Positions 55,613 to 63,331 of a stretch of DNA of 63,331 bases are shown one piece after another (position 1 is the stretch's first letter; each line of letters starts with the position of its first letter). A model generated the notes under the pieces. That model saw only the letters and a list, made by a program, of their open reading frames with translations, ran no database searches and was not told where the DNA came from. The translations under genes and the position numbers were made by a program. Source of the DNA: Streptomyces sp. CoH27 (lineage in GTDB: Bacteria; Actinomycetota; Actinomycetes; Streptomycetales; Streptomycetaceae); assembly GCF_020181035.1 (NCBI RefSeq), contig NZ_JAIQYY010000029.1, positions 1-63,331 of the forward strand, given 5' to 3'.

Positions 55613-57483
55613 GCATTCCCTTCGAACTGCCCGCTGAGAACCGGGAGTCGAGCCCGCACACCGGCTACACCCGTGCCCACTGGGAGGCCGTCGCCGACGG
55701 GCTGCTCGGCGCCGCCTGGCGCTGGGCGACCCCCGGCGGCGCCCTGCTCGATCTGCCGGGCCGCCCTTCCGGGTCCGGCGTCCGCTCGGACGGCCTGGAG
55801 GGCTACGCCCGCACGTTCCTGGCGGCCGGCTTCCGTATCGCCGGCGCCGGCGGCAAGGACCCGCACGGCTGGCTGGAGCGCTACGCGAGCGGCCTCGCGG
55901 CGGGCACCCGCACACCCGGCCGGGACGACGCCGAGTCGTGGCCGCTGATCCTCGACCACCATGTGCAGGGTCAGCCGATGGTCGAGTCGGCGTCGGTGGC
56001 GCTCGGCCTCACCCTGACCCGGCCGTGGCTGTGGGACCGGCTCGACGGCGACGTACAGGACCGGGCCGAGACCTGGCTGCGCGGCGCCCTCACGCACACC
56101 CCCGCGCCGAACAACTGGTACCTCTTCCCGTTCATGGTGGCGTCGTTCCTGGAGGCGGCCGGCCGCGGCGACACGGCGACGGAGCGGGCCATGGAGCGGG
56201 CGCTCGACCTGATGGAGACCTGGTACCGGGGCGACGGCTGGTACGCGGACGGCGACGGGCGGGCCTTCGACCACTACAACGGGTGGGCGCTGCACCTGTA
56301 TCCGCTGCTCCACGCCCATCTGTCGGGCGACACGGCGCTGTCGGACCGGTTCGGGCCGCGGCTGCGCGAGCATCTGGAGGGCTTCTCGCTCCTCTTCGGC
56401 GCCGACGGGGCGCCGATCCACTTCGGGCGTTCGCTGACCTACCGGTTCGCGGCGTCGGCGGCGGTCGGCATGGGGGCCGTCACGGGGCACACACCCTTGT
56501 CCCCGGGCACGTCACGCCGCCTGATCAGCGCAAATCTGCGCTACTTCCTCGACCGGGGCGCGGTGACGGACGACGGCCTTCTCAGCCTGGGGTGGCACGG
56601 CCCGCACATCGCCACGCTCCAGTCCTACTCCGGCCCCGCGTCCCCGTACTGGGCGTCGAAGGCCTTCGTGGCGCTGCTCGCGCCCGAGAACGACCCGCTG
56701 TGGACGGCGACCGAGGAACCGACGCCGAGCGAGGGCCCCGACCGGGTTCTCGCGCTGCCTGCACCCGGGCTGCTCGTGCAGTCGACCGGGGCCGACGGGA
56801 TCGTGCGCCTGCACAACCACGGCAGTGACCATGTCCGGCCGCACGAGGGCGAGTCGGCGGCGCAGGACGACCCGCTGTACGGCCGCCAGGCGTACTCCAC
56901 GCACACCGGCCCCACATCGCGGGCCAATGTCGCGGACAACCATCTGTCCGTGGAGGTCGGCGGCATCGCGAGCGTGCGGCGGCGCATCCATCCGCTGGGT
57001 GGGGGACAGGGCGACGGATGGGGCTGGGCGGCGTCCTGGCACCGGCCGGTGTTCGTTTCCGGGCCGCCGATGGTGCCGGGGCTGCGCGTCGAGAGCGTGA
57101 CGGTGGCGCGCGGGCGCCACGAGCTGCGGATCCACCGGGTGGTCGGGGCACCGCACGGGGCGCGGGTCACCCTCACCGGGTGGGCCACGCAGATGCTTCG
57201 CTCCGAGTTGGCGGGACTGCACGGCTGGGGTGAGGCGGACCAGGTGCGGGCGCCCGAGGGCACGGCCTACGAGCCGTGGGTACGGATGCCCCGGCTCTCG
57301 GCGCGGGTCCGGGGGACCGCGGTGCTCGTCGCGCTGGCCAGCCTGGGCGCCGATGCCGATGCACCGCCGCTCGCCGCCGCCGTGACCGAGCTGACCTGGG
57401 TGGACGGGGAGCTGCGCGTCCACTGGGCGGACGGGCCGCGGACCGTCGTGACCTTCGAGCCGCTTCGGGTGAGGACGGCGTAG
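55609..57483 (+). CDS. DUF2264 domain protein, putative glycan-processing enzyme
   Basis: 624 residues, ATG 55609 overlapping the previous stop by 4 bp. The N-terminal ~370 residues carry DUF2264 features: YTRAHWEAVADGLL, NNWYLFPFMVASFLE, WYADGDGRAFDHYNGWALH, an alpha-barrel resembling other glycan hydrolases/lyases; the C-terminal part is a beta-rich domain. No signal peptide, so cytosolic. DUF2264 genes are commonly found with sugar importers; the exact reaction is not known to me. Confidence 0.85.
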   Translation: MSIPFELPAENRESSPHTGYTRAHWEAVADGLLGAAWRWATPGGALLDLPGRPSGSGVRSDGLEGYARTFLAAGFRIAGAGGKDPHGWLERYASGLAAGTRTPGRDDAESWPLILDHHVQGQPMVESASVALGLTLTRPWLWDRLDGDVQDRAETWLRGALTHTPAPNNWYLFPFMVASFLEAAGRGDTATERAMERALDLMETWYRGDGWYADGDGRAFDHYNGWALHLYPLLHAHLSGDTALSDRFGPRLREHLEGFSLLFGADGAPIHFGRSLTYRFAASAAVGMGAVTGHTPLSPGTSRRLISANLRYFLDRGAVTDDGLLSLGWHGPHIATLQSYSGPASPYWASKAFVALLAPENDPLWTATEEPTPSEGPDRVLALPAPGLLVQSTGADGIVRLHNHGSDHVRPHEGESAAQDDPLYGRQAYSTHTGPTSRANVADNHLSVEVGGIASVRRRIHPLGGGQGDGWGWAASWHRPVFVSGPPMVPGLRVESVTVARGRHELRIHRVVGAPHGARVTLTGWATQMLRSELAGLHGWGEADQVRAPEGTAYEPWVRMPRLSARVRGTAVLVALASLGADADAPPLAAAVTELTWVDGELRVHWADGPRTVVTFEPLRVRTA

Positions 57484-57559
57484 ACACTCACGGAGCCGAC
57501 TGGTCCCGACCTGGGGTATTGACGCGCCCTTCGCCGGGTGCCACTGTTACCGGCACATA

Positions 57560-57585
57560 GACATCAGATGTCTGACGTCAGATGT
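57560..57585. promoter_or_regulatory. overlapping palindromes, probable operator of the FCD-GntR regulator
   Basis: GACATCAGATGTC (57560-57572) is a perfect palindrome about a central A; CTGACGTCAG (57572-57581) is a second perfect palindrome beginning at its last base, and TCAGATGT is repeated directly (57564 and 57578). The group ends 26 bp before the GntR start, where an autoregulatory site is expected. TTGACG at 57519-57524 may be the -35 box. Confidence 0.7.
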
Positions 57586-57611
57586 AGTGACCGAACGAAG
57601 AGGAATCCGCC

Positions 57612-58310
57612 ATGTCGCTCTCGGACGACCTTGCCGAGCAGCTGCTCACCGCGATCATCGACGGGCAGTATCCGCCGGATGCCGTCCTCCCGCCCGAGGG
57701 AGAGCTCTCGGAGCAGAGCGGGGTCAGCCGCCTGACCGTCCGCGAGGCGGTGAAGCAGCTGCGGGCGCAGAACGTGGTGAGGGTGGTGCGCGGCCGCGGC
57801 ACCTATGTCAACCCGCCGGACCGGTGGACCGCCCTGGAACCGGTGGTGCGGGCGGCTTCGCGCACCGCGAGCGGCGCCCTGTCGGAACGGTTGATCGAGG
57901 CACGTCGGCTCATCGAGAACGGCGCGTGCGAGCTGGCCGCCTCCCGCCGCACCGAAGAGGACCTGGACGTGCTGCGTCAGCACCTCGCGCTCATGCGTGA
58001 GGCCGCCGAGGCGGGCGACACCGAGCAGTTCGTGCAGGCCGACATCGACTTCCACGACACGGTGATGAGGGCGACGGGCAATCTGTTCGTCCCGCTGCTC
58101 TTCGAGCCGTTCGGCCCGCTGCTCGTCGAGGGGCGCCGGGAGACCTCGGCCGTCCCCGAGATCCGCGCGAACGCCATCGCCCACCACGAGGCGGTGCTCG
58201 CCGCGCTGGAGACCGGCAACCCCGAGGCCGCCCGAGCCGCCATGGACGGCCACATGAACCAGACCGCCGACGATCTGCGCACCCACGTGATCAAGCGCGG
58301 CCGCGACTGA
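57612..58310 (+). CDS. GntR-family regulator, FadR/FCD subfamily
   Basis: 232 residues: N-terminal GntR winged helix (LPPEGELSEQSGVSRLTVRE, VVRVVRGRGTYV) and a C-terminal all-helical FCD domain (ARRLIENGACELAA, QADIDFHDTVMRATGN, NAIAHHEAVLAALETGN) with the His/Asp pattern that binds metal and carboxylate ligands. AAGAGGA lies upstream of ATG 57612. First gene of the four-carbon sugar acid operon and presumably its repressor, sensing a sugar acid. Confidence 0.92.
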   Translation: MSLSDDLAEQLLTAIIDGQYPPDAVLPPEGELSEQSGVSRLTVREAVKQLRAQNVVRVVRGRGTYVNPPDRWTALEPVVRAASRTASGALSERLIEARRLIENGACELAASRRTEEDLDVLRQHLALMREAAEAGDTEQFVQADIDFHDTVMRATGNLFVPLLFEPFGPLLVEGRRETSAVPEIRANAIAHHEAVLAALETGNPEAARAAMDGHMNQTADDLRTHVIKRGRD

Positions 58311-58352
58311 CGATCCTCCGCTCAACTCCCCGACAGACACCAGGAATTCGCC

Positions 58353-59801
58353 ATGTCCCTACCCCTCCATGCCCAGCCGGGGCCCGTTCCCGAGGCCGTG
58401 GTGCTGGAAGGGCTGCCCCCGGTCCGCGAGGCAAGCGCCGCCGAGGTGGCCGCCCGTATCTCCGGCGGTCCCCGTCTCGTCGTCCTCGACGACGATCCGA
58501 CCGGTACCCAGACGGTCGCCGACGTCCCGGTCCTGACCTCCTGGACGGTGGAGGACCTGCGCTGGGCACTGCGCCAGGACAGCACCGCCTTCTTCGTCCT
58601 CACCAACACCCGCAGCCTGTCGCCCGAGGACGCCGCCGCCCGCAACCGTGAGGTGGTCCGGGCTCTGCACACGGCGGCGACCGCCGAGGGCACCGGTTAT
58701 GTCCTGGCCAGCCGCGGCGACTCGACCCTGCGCGGGCACTTCCCGCTGGAGACCGATGTCCTCGCCGAGGAGCTGACCGAGCTGGGCGCCGGCGCTCCGG
58801 ACGGTGTGGTGCTGGTCCCCGCCTACATCGAGGCGGGCCGGCTGACCGTCGGCTCCCGCCACTGGATGCGCACGGCCGACGGACTGCTGCCGGTCGGCGA
58901 GAGCGAGTTCGCCCGTGACGCCACCTTCGGCTATCGCAGCTCCTCGCTGCCGGAGTGGGTCGAGGAGAAGACGGCCGGGCGGGTCAGGGCCGACGAGGTG
59001 CTGCGCATCACGCTCGACGACCTCAGGGGCGGTGGCCCGGCACACGTGGCGCGGCTGCTGTCCGCGCTGCACGGCGGCCGTACGGCCGTGGTGGACGCGG
59101 TGTGCGACGACGATCTGCGAGTGCTGGCCCTCGCCCTCGCGGAGGCGGAGGAGAACGGCGCGCGGCTGCTGTACCGGGTCGGGCCGTCCTTCGTCCGGGC
59201 CCGCGCCGGACAGGCCGGCCGGGCCCCGCTCACCCCGGCGGAACTGCGCCGGCTGCGCGGGGACGCACCGCACGGCCTGATCGCCGTAGGATCCCATGTC
59301 TCCCTGACGACACGGCAGTTGGACCGGCTGCGCGAGCGCGGCGGGATCGCCGAGTACGAACTCGACGTGGCGCTCCTGCTCGACGAGGAACGGCGTGACG
59401 CCCACATCGCCGAGATCGCGGCCGCGGCCGCCGGCGCACTGGACGCCACGGACGCCGTGATCCGCACCTCGCGCACACTCGTGACGGGGGCCGACGCCGA
59501 CGACAGCCTGGCGATCTCCCGCCGGGTCTCCGCCGCGCTCGTGGAGGCCGTGCGCCGGGTCAACGCCACCCGGCGACCCGCCTTCGTCGTCGCCAAGGGC
59601 GGCATCACCTCCAGCGACACCGCCACCCACGGCCTGCGGATCGGCCGTGCCTGGGCCCGGGGCACGCTGCTGCCCGGGATCGTCTCGCTCTGGGAGCCCG
59701 TGGACGGCCCCGCCGCCGGTATCCCCTACGTCGTCTTCGCCGGAAACGTCGGCGACGCCGACGCCCTCGCCGACGCCCTCGACCTGCTCCGGAGCCTCTG
59801 A
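58353..59801 (+). CDS. four-carbon acid sugar kinase (DUF1537 family, OtnK/DtnK type)
   Basis: 482 residues. The N-terminal domain begins with VVLDDDPTGTQTVAD, the sugar-acid-binding motif, with SRGDSTLRGHFP further on; the C-terminal domain has VVAKGGITSSDTATHGL for nucleotide binding. The family phosphorylates four-carbon acids such as threonate, erythronate or 3-oxo-tetronates at C4. It is the enzyme after which the pathway can enter an aldolase step. ATG 58353 follows the regulator by 42 bp; the stop overlaps the next start by one base (TGATG). Confidence 0.9.
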   Translation: MSLPLHAQPGPVPEAVVLEGLPPVREASAAEVAARISGGPRLVVLDDDPTGTQTVADVPVLTSWTVEDLRWALRQDSTAFFVLTNTRSLSPEDAAARNREVVRALHTAATAEGTGYVLASRGDSTLRGHFPLETDVLAEELTELGAGAPDGVVLVPAYIEAGRLTVGSRHWMRTADGLLPVGESEFARDATFGYRSSSLPEWVEEKTAGRVRADEVLRITLDDLRGGGPAHVARLLSALHGGRTAVVDAVCDDDLRVLALALAEAEENGARLLYRVGPSFVRARAGQAGRAPLTPAELRRLRGDAPHGLIAVGSHVSLTTRQLDRLRERGGIAEYELDVALLLDEERRDAHIAEIAAAAAGALDATDAVIRTSRTLVTGADADDSLAISRRVSAALVEAVRRVNATRRPAFVVAKGGITSSDTATHGLRIGRAWARGTLLPGIVSLWEPVDGPAAGIPYVVFAGNVGDADALADALDLLRSL

Positions 59802-60664
59802 TGCTGCTGCACGGAACCGACGTCCTGAAGGAGGCCGCGGCCGCGGGTCACGCGGTGCCCGGGTTCGTCGCCTACAACCTGGAGACCGTCCAGGGCATCA
59901 CGGCCGCCGCCGAGGCCTGCGGACGACCCGTCCTGATCCAGGCGGGCTCCAGTCCCTTCACGCACGCCGGGCGCGAGGCCCTGATGCGACTGGCGCTGGA
60001 CGCCGCCGCACACTCCACCGCCCGCCTCGGTGTGCACCTCGACCACAGCAGGGACCTGGACGAGATCACGGCCTGCCTGGAGGCCGGCTACACCTCCGTC
60101 ATGGTGGACGGCTCCCACCTGCCGTTCACCGAGAACGTCGCTCTGACGAAGGAGGCGGTGCGGCGGGCCCGCGACCACGGGGCCTGGGTGGAGGCCGAGC
60201 TCGGCGCCCTGCCCGGCGACGAGGACGTCTCCACCGACGCCGTCGCCCAGGCCACGGCGATGACGGATCCGGACCAGGCGGCCGAGTTCGCGGCGGCCAC
60301 GGGCGTGGACGCACTCGCCGTCGCCGTCGGCAACGTCCACGGCTTCACCGAGAACCCGGTCCGCCTCGACCTGGCGCGGCTGGCCGCGATCCACCAGGCC
60401 GTACCGGTCCCGCTCGTCCTGCACGGCGCCAGCGGACTGCCCGTCGAGGAACTGCACGGCGCTCTCACGCGTGGTGTCGCCAAGGTCAACGTCAACGCCG
60501 AACTGCGCCGCGCCTACCTGGAGGCGGTCCGCACCACCCTCCCGGCCGCCCTGCCCGGTTCCGACGCGGTCTCCCTGTGGGCGTCGGGCCGCGACGCGGT
60601 CCGGGACGCCGCTCTGGAGGTCATCGGCCGCCTCACCCCCGGCGCCGAGACCGCAAACGCCTGA
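59801..60664 (+). CDS. class II fructose-bisphosphate aldolase family protein
   Basis: 287 residues. Zinc-dependent class II aldolase motifs are all present: GVHLDHSRDLDEI (catalytic Asp and zinc His), VEAELGALPGDE, VGNVHGFT, LVLHGASGLP and KVNVNAELRRAYL. GatY/KbaY-type enzymes cleave ketose 1,6- or related phosphates; here the coupled DUF1537 kinase suggests a phosphorylated sugar acid or a compound derived from it. Substrate not determinable from motifs alone. Confidence 0.9.
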   Translation: MLLHGTDVLKEAAAAGHAVPGFVAYNLETVQGITAAAEACGRPVLIQAGSSPFTHAGREALMRLALDAAAHSTARLGVHLDHSRDLDEITACLEAGYTSVMVDGSHLPFTENVALTKEAVRRARDHGAWVEAELGALPGDEDVSTDAVAQATAMTDPDQAAEFAAATGVDALAVAVGNVHGFTENPVRLDLARLAAIHQAVPVPLVLHGASGLPVEELHGALTRGVAKVNVNAELRRAYLEAVRTTLPAALPGSDAVSLWASGRDAVRDAALEVIGRLTPGAETANA

Positions 60665-60937
60665 CCTCGGCCCGGCCCCGCCGACGACGAACCGCACAGC
60701 GCCCCGCTCCGGGTTCCGCTGGCGAGCGCCGCAGCAGCTCCGCCTACCGCCCGAGATCGTCGTACGGCGGCCCGCCGCACAGCTCCCCTCCAGCGAGCCG
60801 CCGCTGACGCCGCGGGCTCCTGCGCCATCCCCGCGCACGAGCCGCGTCCCCCATATCCCCTGCTCCGCTGCCGGCACCTCTTCCCGGCAGTGGGCCGCCC
60901 TTCCCCTCTCTCCTCACTTCTCCCCAGGAGGACGAAG
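60665..60937. other. intergenic gap inside the sugar-acid operon
   Basis: 273 bp between the aldolase and dehydrogenase genes, C-rich on the plus strand, with no recognisable gene or clear hairpin. It ends with an AGGAGGA ribosome site for the gene at 60938. It could hold a secondary promoter. Confidence 0.4.
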
Positions 60938-61855
60938 ATGTCTCCGCACCCCCGTCCCCACACGGCCGTCGTAGGCCTGGGTGCCATGGGACTCCCCATG
61001 GCGCGCCGTCTGGCCGCCGAACTGCCCGTCTCCGTCTACGACATCGCCGCCGACCGCCGAGCCGGCCTGACCACCATGGGCGCCCGCGATGCCGCGTCCC
61101 CGGCCGAGGCCGTCCGTGACGCCGACGTCGTCGTACTCGCCGTACGCGACCAGGCCCAGGTCGAGGGCGCGCTGTTCGGCGAGAACGGCGCCGCCGAAGC
61201 CCTCCGCCCCGGTACGGCGGTGATCCTCACCAGCACGGTCGGGCCCGAGGCGGCCCGCCGCACCGCCGCTCGGCTCGCCGTACGTGGGGTGCTGACCGTG
61301 GACGCTCCGGTCAGCGGTGGCCCGGTGCGGGCCGGCAACGGTGATCTGCTGATCGTCGTCGGCGCCGAGGAGGTGGCGCTGAAGGCGGCCCGCCCGGTCC
61401 TCGACCTGCTCGCCTCGACACTCACGGTCGTCGGCCCGCGCCCCGGCGACGGACAGGCGATGAAGGCCGTCAACCAGCTGCTGGCAGGCGTGCACATCGC
61501 GGCCGCGGCCGAGGCGATCGCGCTCGCCCGTGGCCTCGGGCTCGACCCGGGCGCGGTCGTGGACAGCCTCAAGCACGGCGCCGCCGGCTCCTTCATGTTC
61601 GCCGACCGCGGGCCCCGCATGGTCCAGACCTACGACGACGGCCCCGAGCCCGAGGTCAAGTCACGGCTCGACATCTTCGTCAAGGACATGGGCATCGTCA
61701 CCGGCATCGCCAAGGACGCCCACGTCCCCGTGCCCCTGGCCGCCGCGGCCGAACAGCTCTACCTGCTCGGCGAGCGCGCCGGGCTCGGCGCCCGCGACGA
61801 CTCCTCCGTCGTCACCGTCCTGTCTCCCAAGTCCCCGGAAGGAGAGGGACGATGA
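60938..61855 (+). CDS. NAD(P)-dependent beta-hydroxyacid dehydrogenase (L-threonate dehydrogenase/3-hydroxyisobutyrate dehydrogenase family)
   Basis: 305 residues from ATG 60938 (AGGAGGACG upstream); an in-frame start at 60890 lies before that site. Family motifs: VVGLGAMGLPMARRL (Rossmann), VDAPVSGGPVRAGNGDL (substrate-binding) and GDGQAMKAVNQLL with the catalytic lysine. In four-carbon acid operons such an enzyme (LtnD type) oxidises L-threonate to the 2-oxo acid. The 4-bp overlap with the GntP permease gene couples uptake and oxidation. Confidence 0.9.
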   Translation: MSPHPRPHTAVVGLGAMGLPMARRLAAELPVSVYDIAADRRAGLTTMGARDAASPAEAVRDADVVVLAVRDQAQVEGALFGENGAAEALRPGTAVILTSTVGPEAARRTAARLAVRGVLTVDAPVSGGPVRAGNGDLLIVVGAEEVALKAARPVLDLLASTLTVVGPRPGDGQAMKAVNQLLAGVHIAAAAEAIALARGLGLDPGAVVDSLKHGAAGSFMFADRGPRMVQTYDDGPEPEVKSRLDIFVKDMGIVTGIAKDAHVPVPLAAAAEQLYLLGERAGLGARDDSSVVTVLSPKSPEGEGR

Positions 61856-63309
61856 GCCACACCACCCTGCTGGTCATCGCGGCCGCCGGTGTCGCGACCC
61901 TGCTCCTGCTCATCCTGAGAGCCAAGGTCCAGCCCTTCGTCGCCCTCGTCGTCGTCAGCATCGGCGTCGCGCTGGCCGCGGGTGTGCCCGCCGCCGACCT
62001 GGTGAAGACCATCGAAGAGGGCATGGGCGCCACCCTGGGCCACATCGCCACGATCATCGCACTGGGCGCGATGATCGGCCGGATCATCGAAGTCTCCGGC
62101 GGCGCCCACGCGTTCGCGTACTCCCTCATCGAGAGGTTCGGCTCCCGCCGGACCCCGCTGGCGCTGGCCGTCGCCGGGTTCGTCCTGGGCATCCCCGTCT
62201 TCTTCGAGGTGGGCCTGATCATCCTGATGCCGATCGCGTACGGCGTGGCCCGCGCCTCCCGCAAGCCACTGCTGGTGTACGCGCTGCCGATGGGCGCCGC
62301 GATGCTCACCGTCCACGCCTTTCTGCCGCCGCACCCGGGAGCCGTCGCGGTCGCCGAGGCGATCGGCGCCAGCCAGGGCCTGATGCTGCTGATGGGCATC
62401 CCCCTCACGGCCGTCGTCGTCCTGTTCGGCTACCTCGTCTCCCGTCGTCTCACCCGCCGCGCACACCCGATGGATCCGGCGGTGTACGCCGAGGTGTACG
62501 GCGCTCCGGACACCGATGGGGGCACGTCCAGCGCCGTGGAGGCACCCGACGGCACGCCGAACAGCCCGACGCCGGGCGAAGGCGGCCGGGGCGCCGCCGT
62601 GCTGACCAGGCCCGCCATCCAGGGCACCGATGTCCGGCCGCCGTCCTTCGGCATGGTCCTGACGCTGATCGTCACCCCGATCCTGCTGATCCTCCTCGGC
62701 ACCATCGGCGAGAACACCCTCCCCGCGGGCAACACTCTCCGCGCCGTACTCACTGTCCTCGGCGCCCCGATGGTGGCACTGCTCATCGATGTCACCCTGT
62801 GCGGCTACTTCCTGGGCGCCCGCCGCGGCTGGAACCGCGCACGCATCTCCGAGGTCATGGGCTCCGCACTGCCGCCCGTCGCGATGGTGATCCTGGTCGC
62901 GGGCGCGGGCGGTGTCTTCGGCAAGGTCCTGGTCGCCAGTGGCATCGGCGGTGCGATCGCCGACGTCCTGGAGAGGACCGGCCTGCCGGTGCTGCTGCTG
63001 GCCTTCCTCACGTCCCTCGCCCTGCGGGCCGCCCAGGGGTCGGCGACCGTCGCCCTCGTCACCACCGCCGGCATCCTCACCCCGCTGCTGCACCGCGCCG
63101 ATCTGTCCACGGCGCAACTGTCCCTGGTGGCCCTGGCGATGGGCGCGGGCGCCCTGGCGCTGTCCCACATCAACGACGCCGGGTACTGGATGTTCACCAA
63201 GCTCGCCGGCCTCGATGTGGCGACGGGGCTGCGCACCTGGACCGTACTGACGACAGTCATGGGATGCGCGGGCTTCGCCTTGACCACCGTGCTGTGGCCC
63301 CTGGTCTGA
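61852..63309 (+). CDS. GntP-family permease (sugar acid transporter)
   Basis: 485 residues, overlapping the dehydrogenase stop by 4 bp. About 12-14 hydrophobic helices with the family pattern: GMGATLGHIATIIALGAMIG, GIPVFFEVGLIILMPI and ALRAAQGSATVALVTTAGIL, then HINDAGYWMFTKL near the end. A polar Gly/Pro/Thr-rich loop (about residues 215-255) divides the halves. GntP proteins import gluconate and smaller sugar acids with protons; here probably threonate or erythronate. Last gene; 22 bp of non-coding sequence remain in the window. Confidence 0.93.
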   Translation: MSHTTLLVIAAAGVATLLLLILRAKVQPFVALVVVSIGVALAAGVPAADLVKTIEEGMGATLGHIATIIALGAMIGRIIEVSGGAHAFAYSLIERFGSRRTPLALAVAGFVLGIPVFFEVGLIILMPIAYGVARASRKPLLVYALPMGAAMLTVHAFLPPHPGAVAVAEAIGASQGLMLLMGIPLTAVVVLFGYLVSRRLTRRAHPMDPAVYAEVYGAPDTDGGTSSAVEAPDGTPNSPTPGEGGRGAAVLTRPAIQGTDVRPPSFGMVLTLIVTPILLILLGTIGENTLPAGNTLRAVLTVLGAPMVALLIDVTLCGYFLGARRGWNRARISEVMGSALPPVAMVILVAGAGGVFGKVLVASGIGGAIADVLERTGLPVLLLAFLTSLALRAAQGSATVALVTTAGILTPLLHRADLSTAQLSLVALAMGAGALALSHINDAGYWMFTKLAGLDVATGLRTWTVLTTVMGCAGFALTTVLWPLV

Positions 63310-63331
63310 CCCGGCGCACGGTGGTGGGGGG

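Overview
The window is a piece of a high-GC actinomycete chromosome, almost certainly Streptomyces. The grounds are the strong GC bias at third codon positions, the very long GC-driven antisense open frames, start/stop overlaps of the ATGA and GTGA type, twin-arginine signal peptides, sugar ABC importers without a dedicated ATPase, and a rare in-frame TTA codon in a putative pathway regulator. Function names below come from reading motifs; no database search was run.

Left edge (about 1-5.4 kb) is a scar. A broken serine resolvase runs into the C-terminal end of an NRAMP metal transporter. Then comes a TetR - TetX-like monooxygenase - alpha/beta hydrolase - FMN reductase cassette whose last gene is frameshifted and truncated, next to the first ~45 codons of a Tn3-family transposase, followed by the 5' end of a GH54 arabinofuranosidase gene. 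Two copies of one palindrome sit in front of the tetR and monooxygenase genes.

5.8-36.8 kb is a nonribosomal peptide gene cluster. A TrmB/LuxR-type regulator with a TTA codon (plus strand) faces a ~29 kb minus-strand operon: 49-aa small ORF, free carrier protein, MbtH, a giant C-A-T-C-A-T-C-A-T-E protein ending in a serine hydrolase (beta-lactamase/PBP-like) domain, a free adenylation enzyme, a C-A-T protein, and an A-T-C protein that ends in a decayed A domain. The operon continues into GHMP (threonine-kinase-like) kinase, cysteine-synthase-like PLP enzyme, ATP-grasp enzyme, argininosuccinate-lyase-like enzyme, threonine aldolase and MFS exporter. The kinase/PLP/lyase set is read as a 2,3-diaminobutyrate pathway. 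Two A domains in the assembly line have the same unusual specificity code and probably use that amino acid.

36.8-41.7 kb holds ordinary accessory genes: a SUKH protein and a MocR - DapA-like aldolase - MFS group.

42.2-52.4 kb looks like a D-arabinan utilisation locus: secreted DUF4185 (GH183) enzyme, fucose/arabinose isomerase and FGGY kinase on the minus strand; GH172 (DUF2961) enzyme, binding lipoprotein and two permeases on the plus strand; LacI repressor at the end. Three copies of one LacI-type operator lie in front of the kinase, the GH172 gene and lacI. The proposed route is secreted endo-cleavage, import, cytosolic exo-cleavage to D-arabinose, isomerisation to D-ribulose and phosphorylation.

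52.5-57.5 kb is a partial sugar operon (DeoR/LacI hybrid regulator, a lone permease, 2-hydroxyacid dehydrogenase, DUF2264). 57.6-63.3 kb is a four-carbon sugar-acid catabolic operon (FCD-GntR regulator, DUF1537 kinase, class II aldolase, beta-hydroxyacid dehydrogenase, GntP permease). No rRNA, tRNA or CRISPR array was seen.
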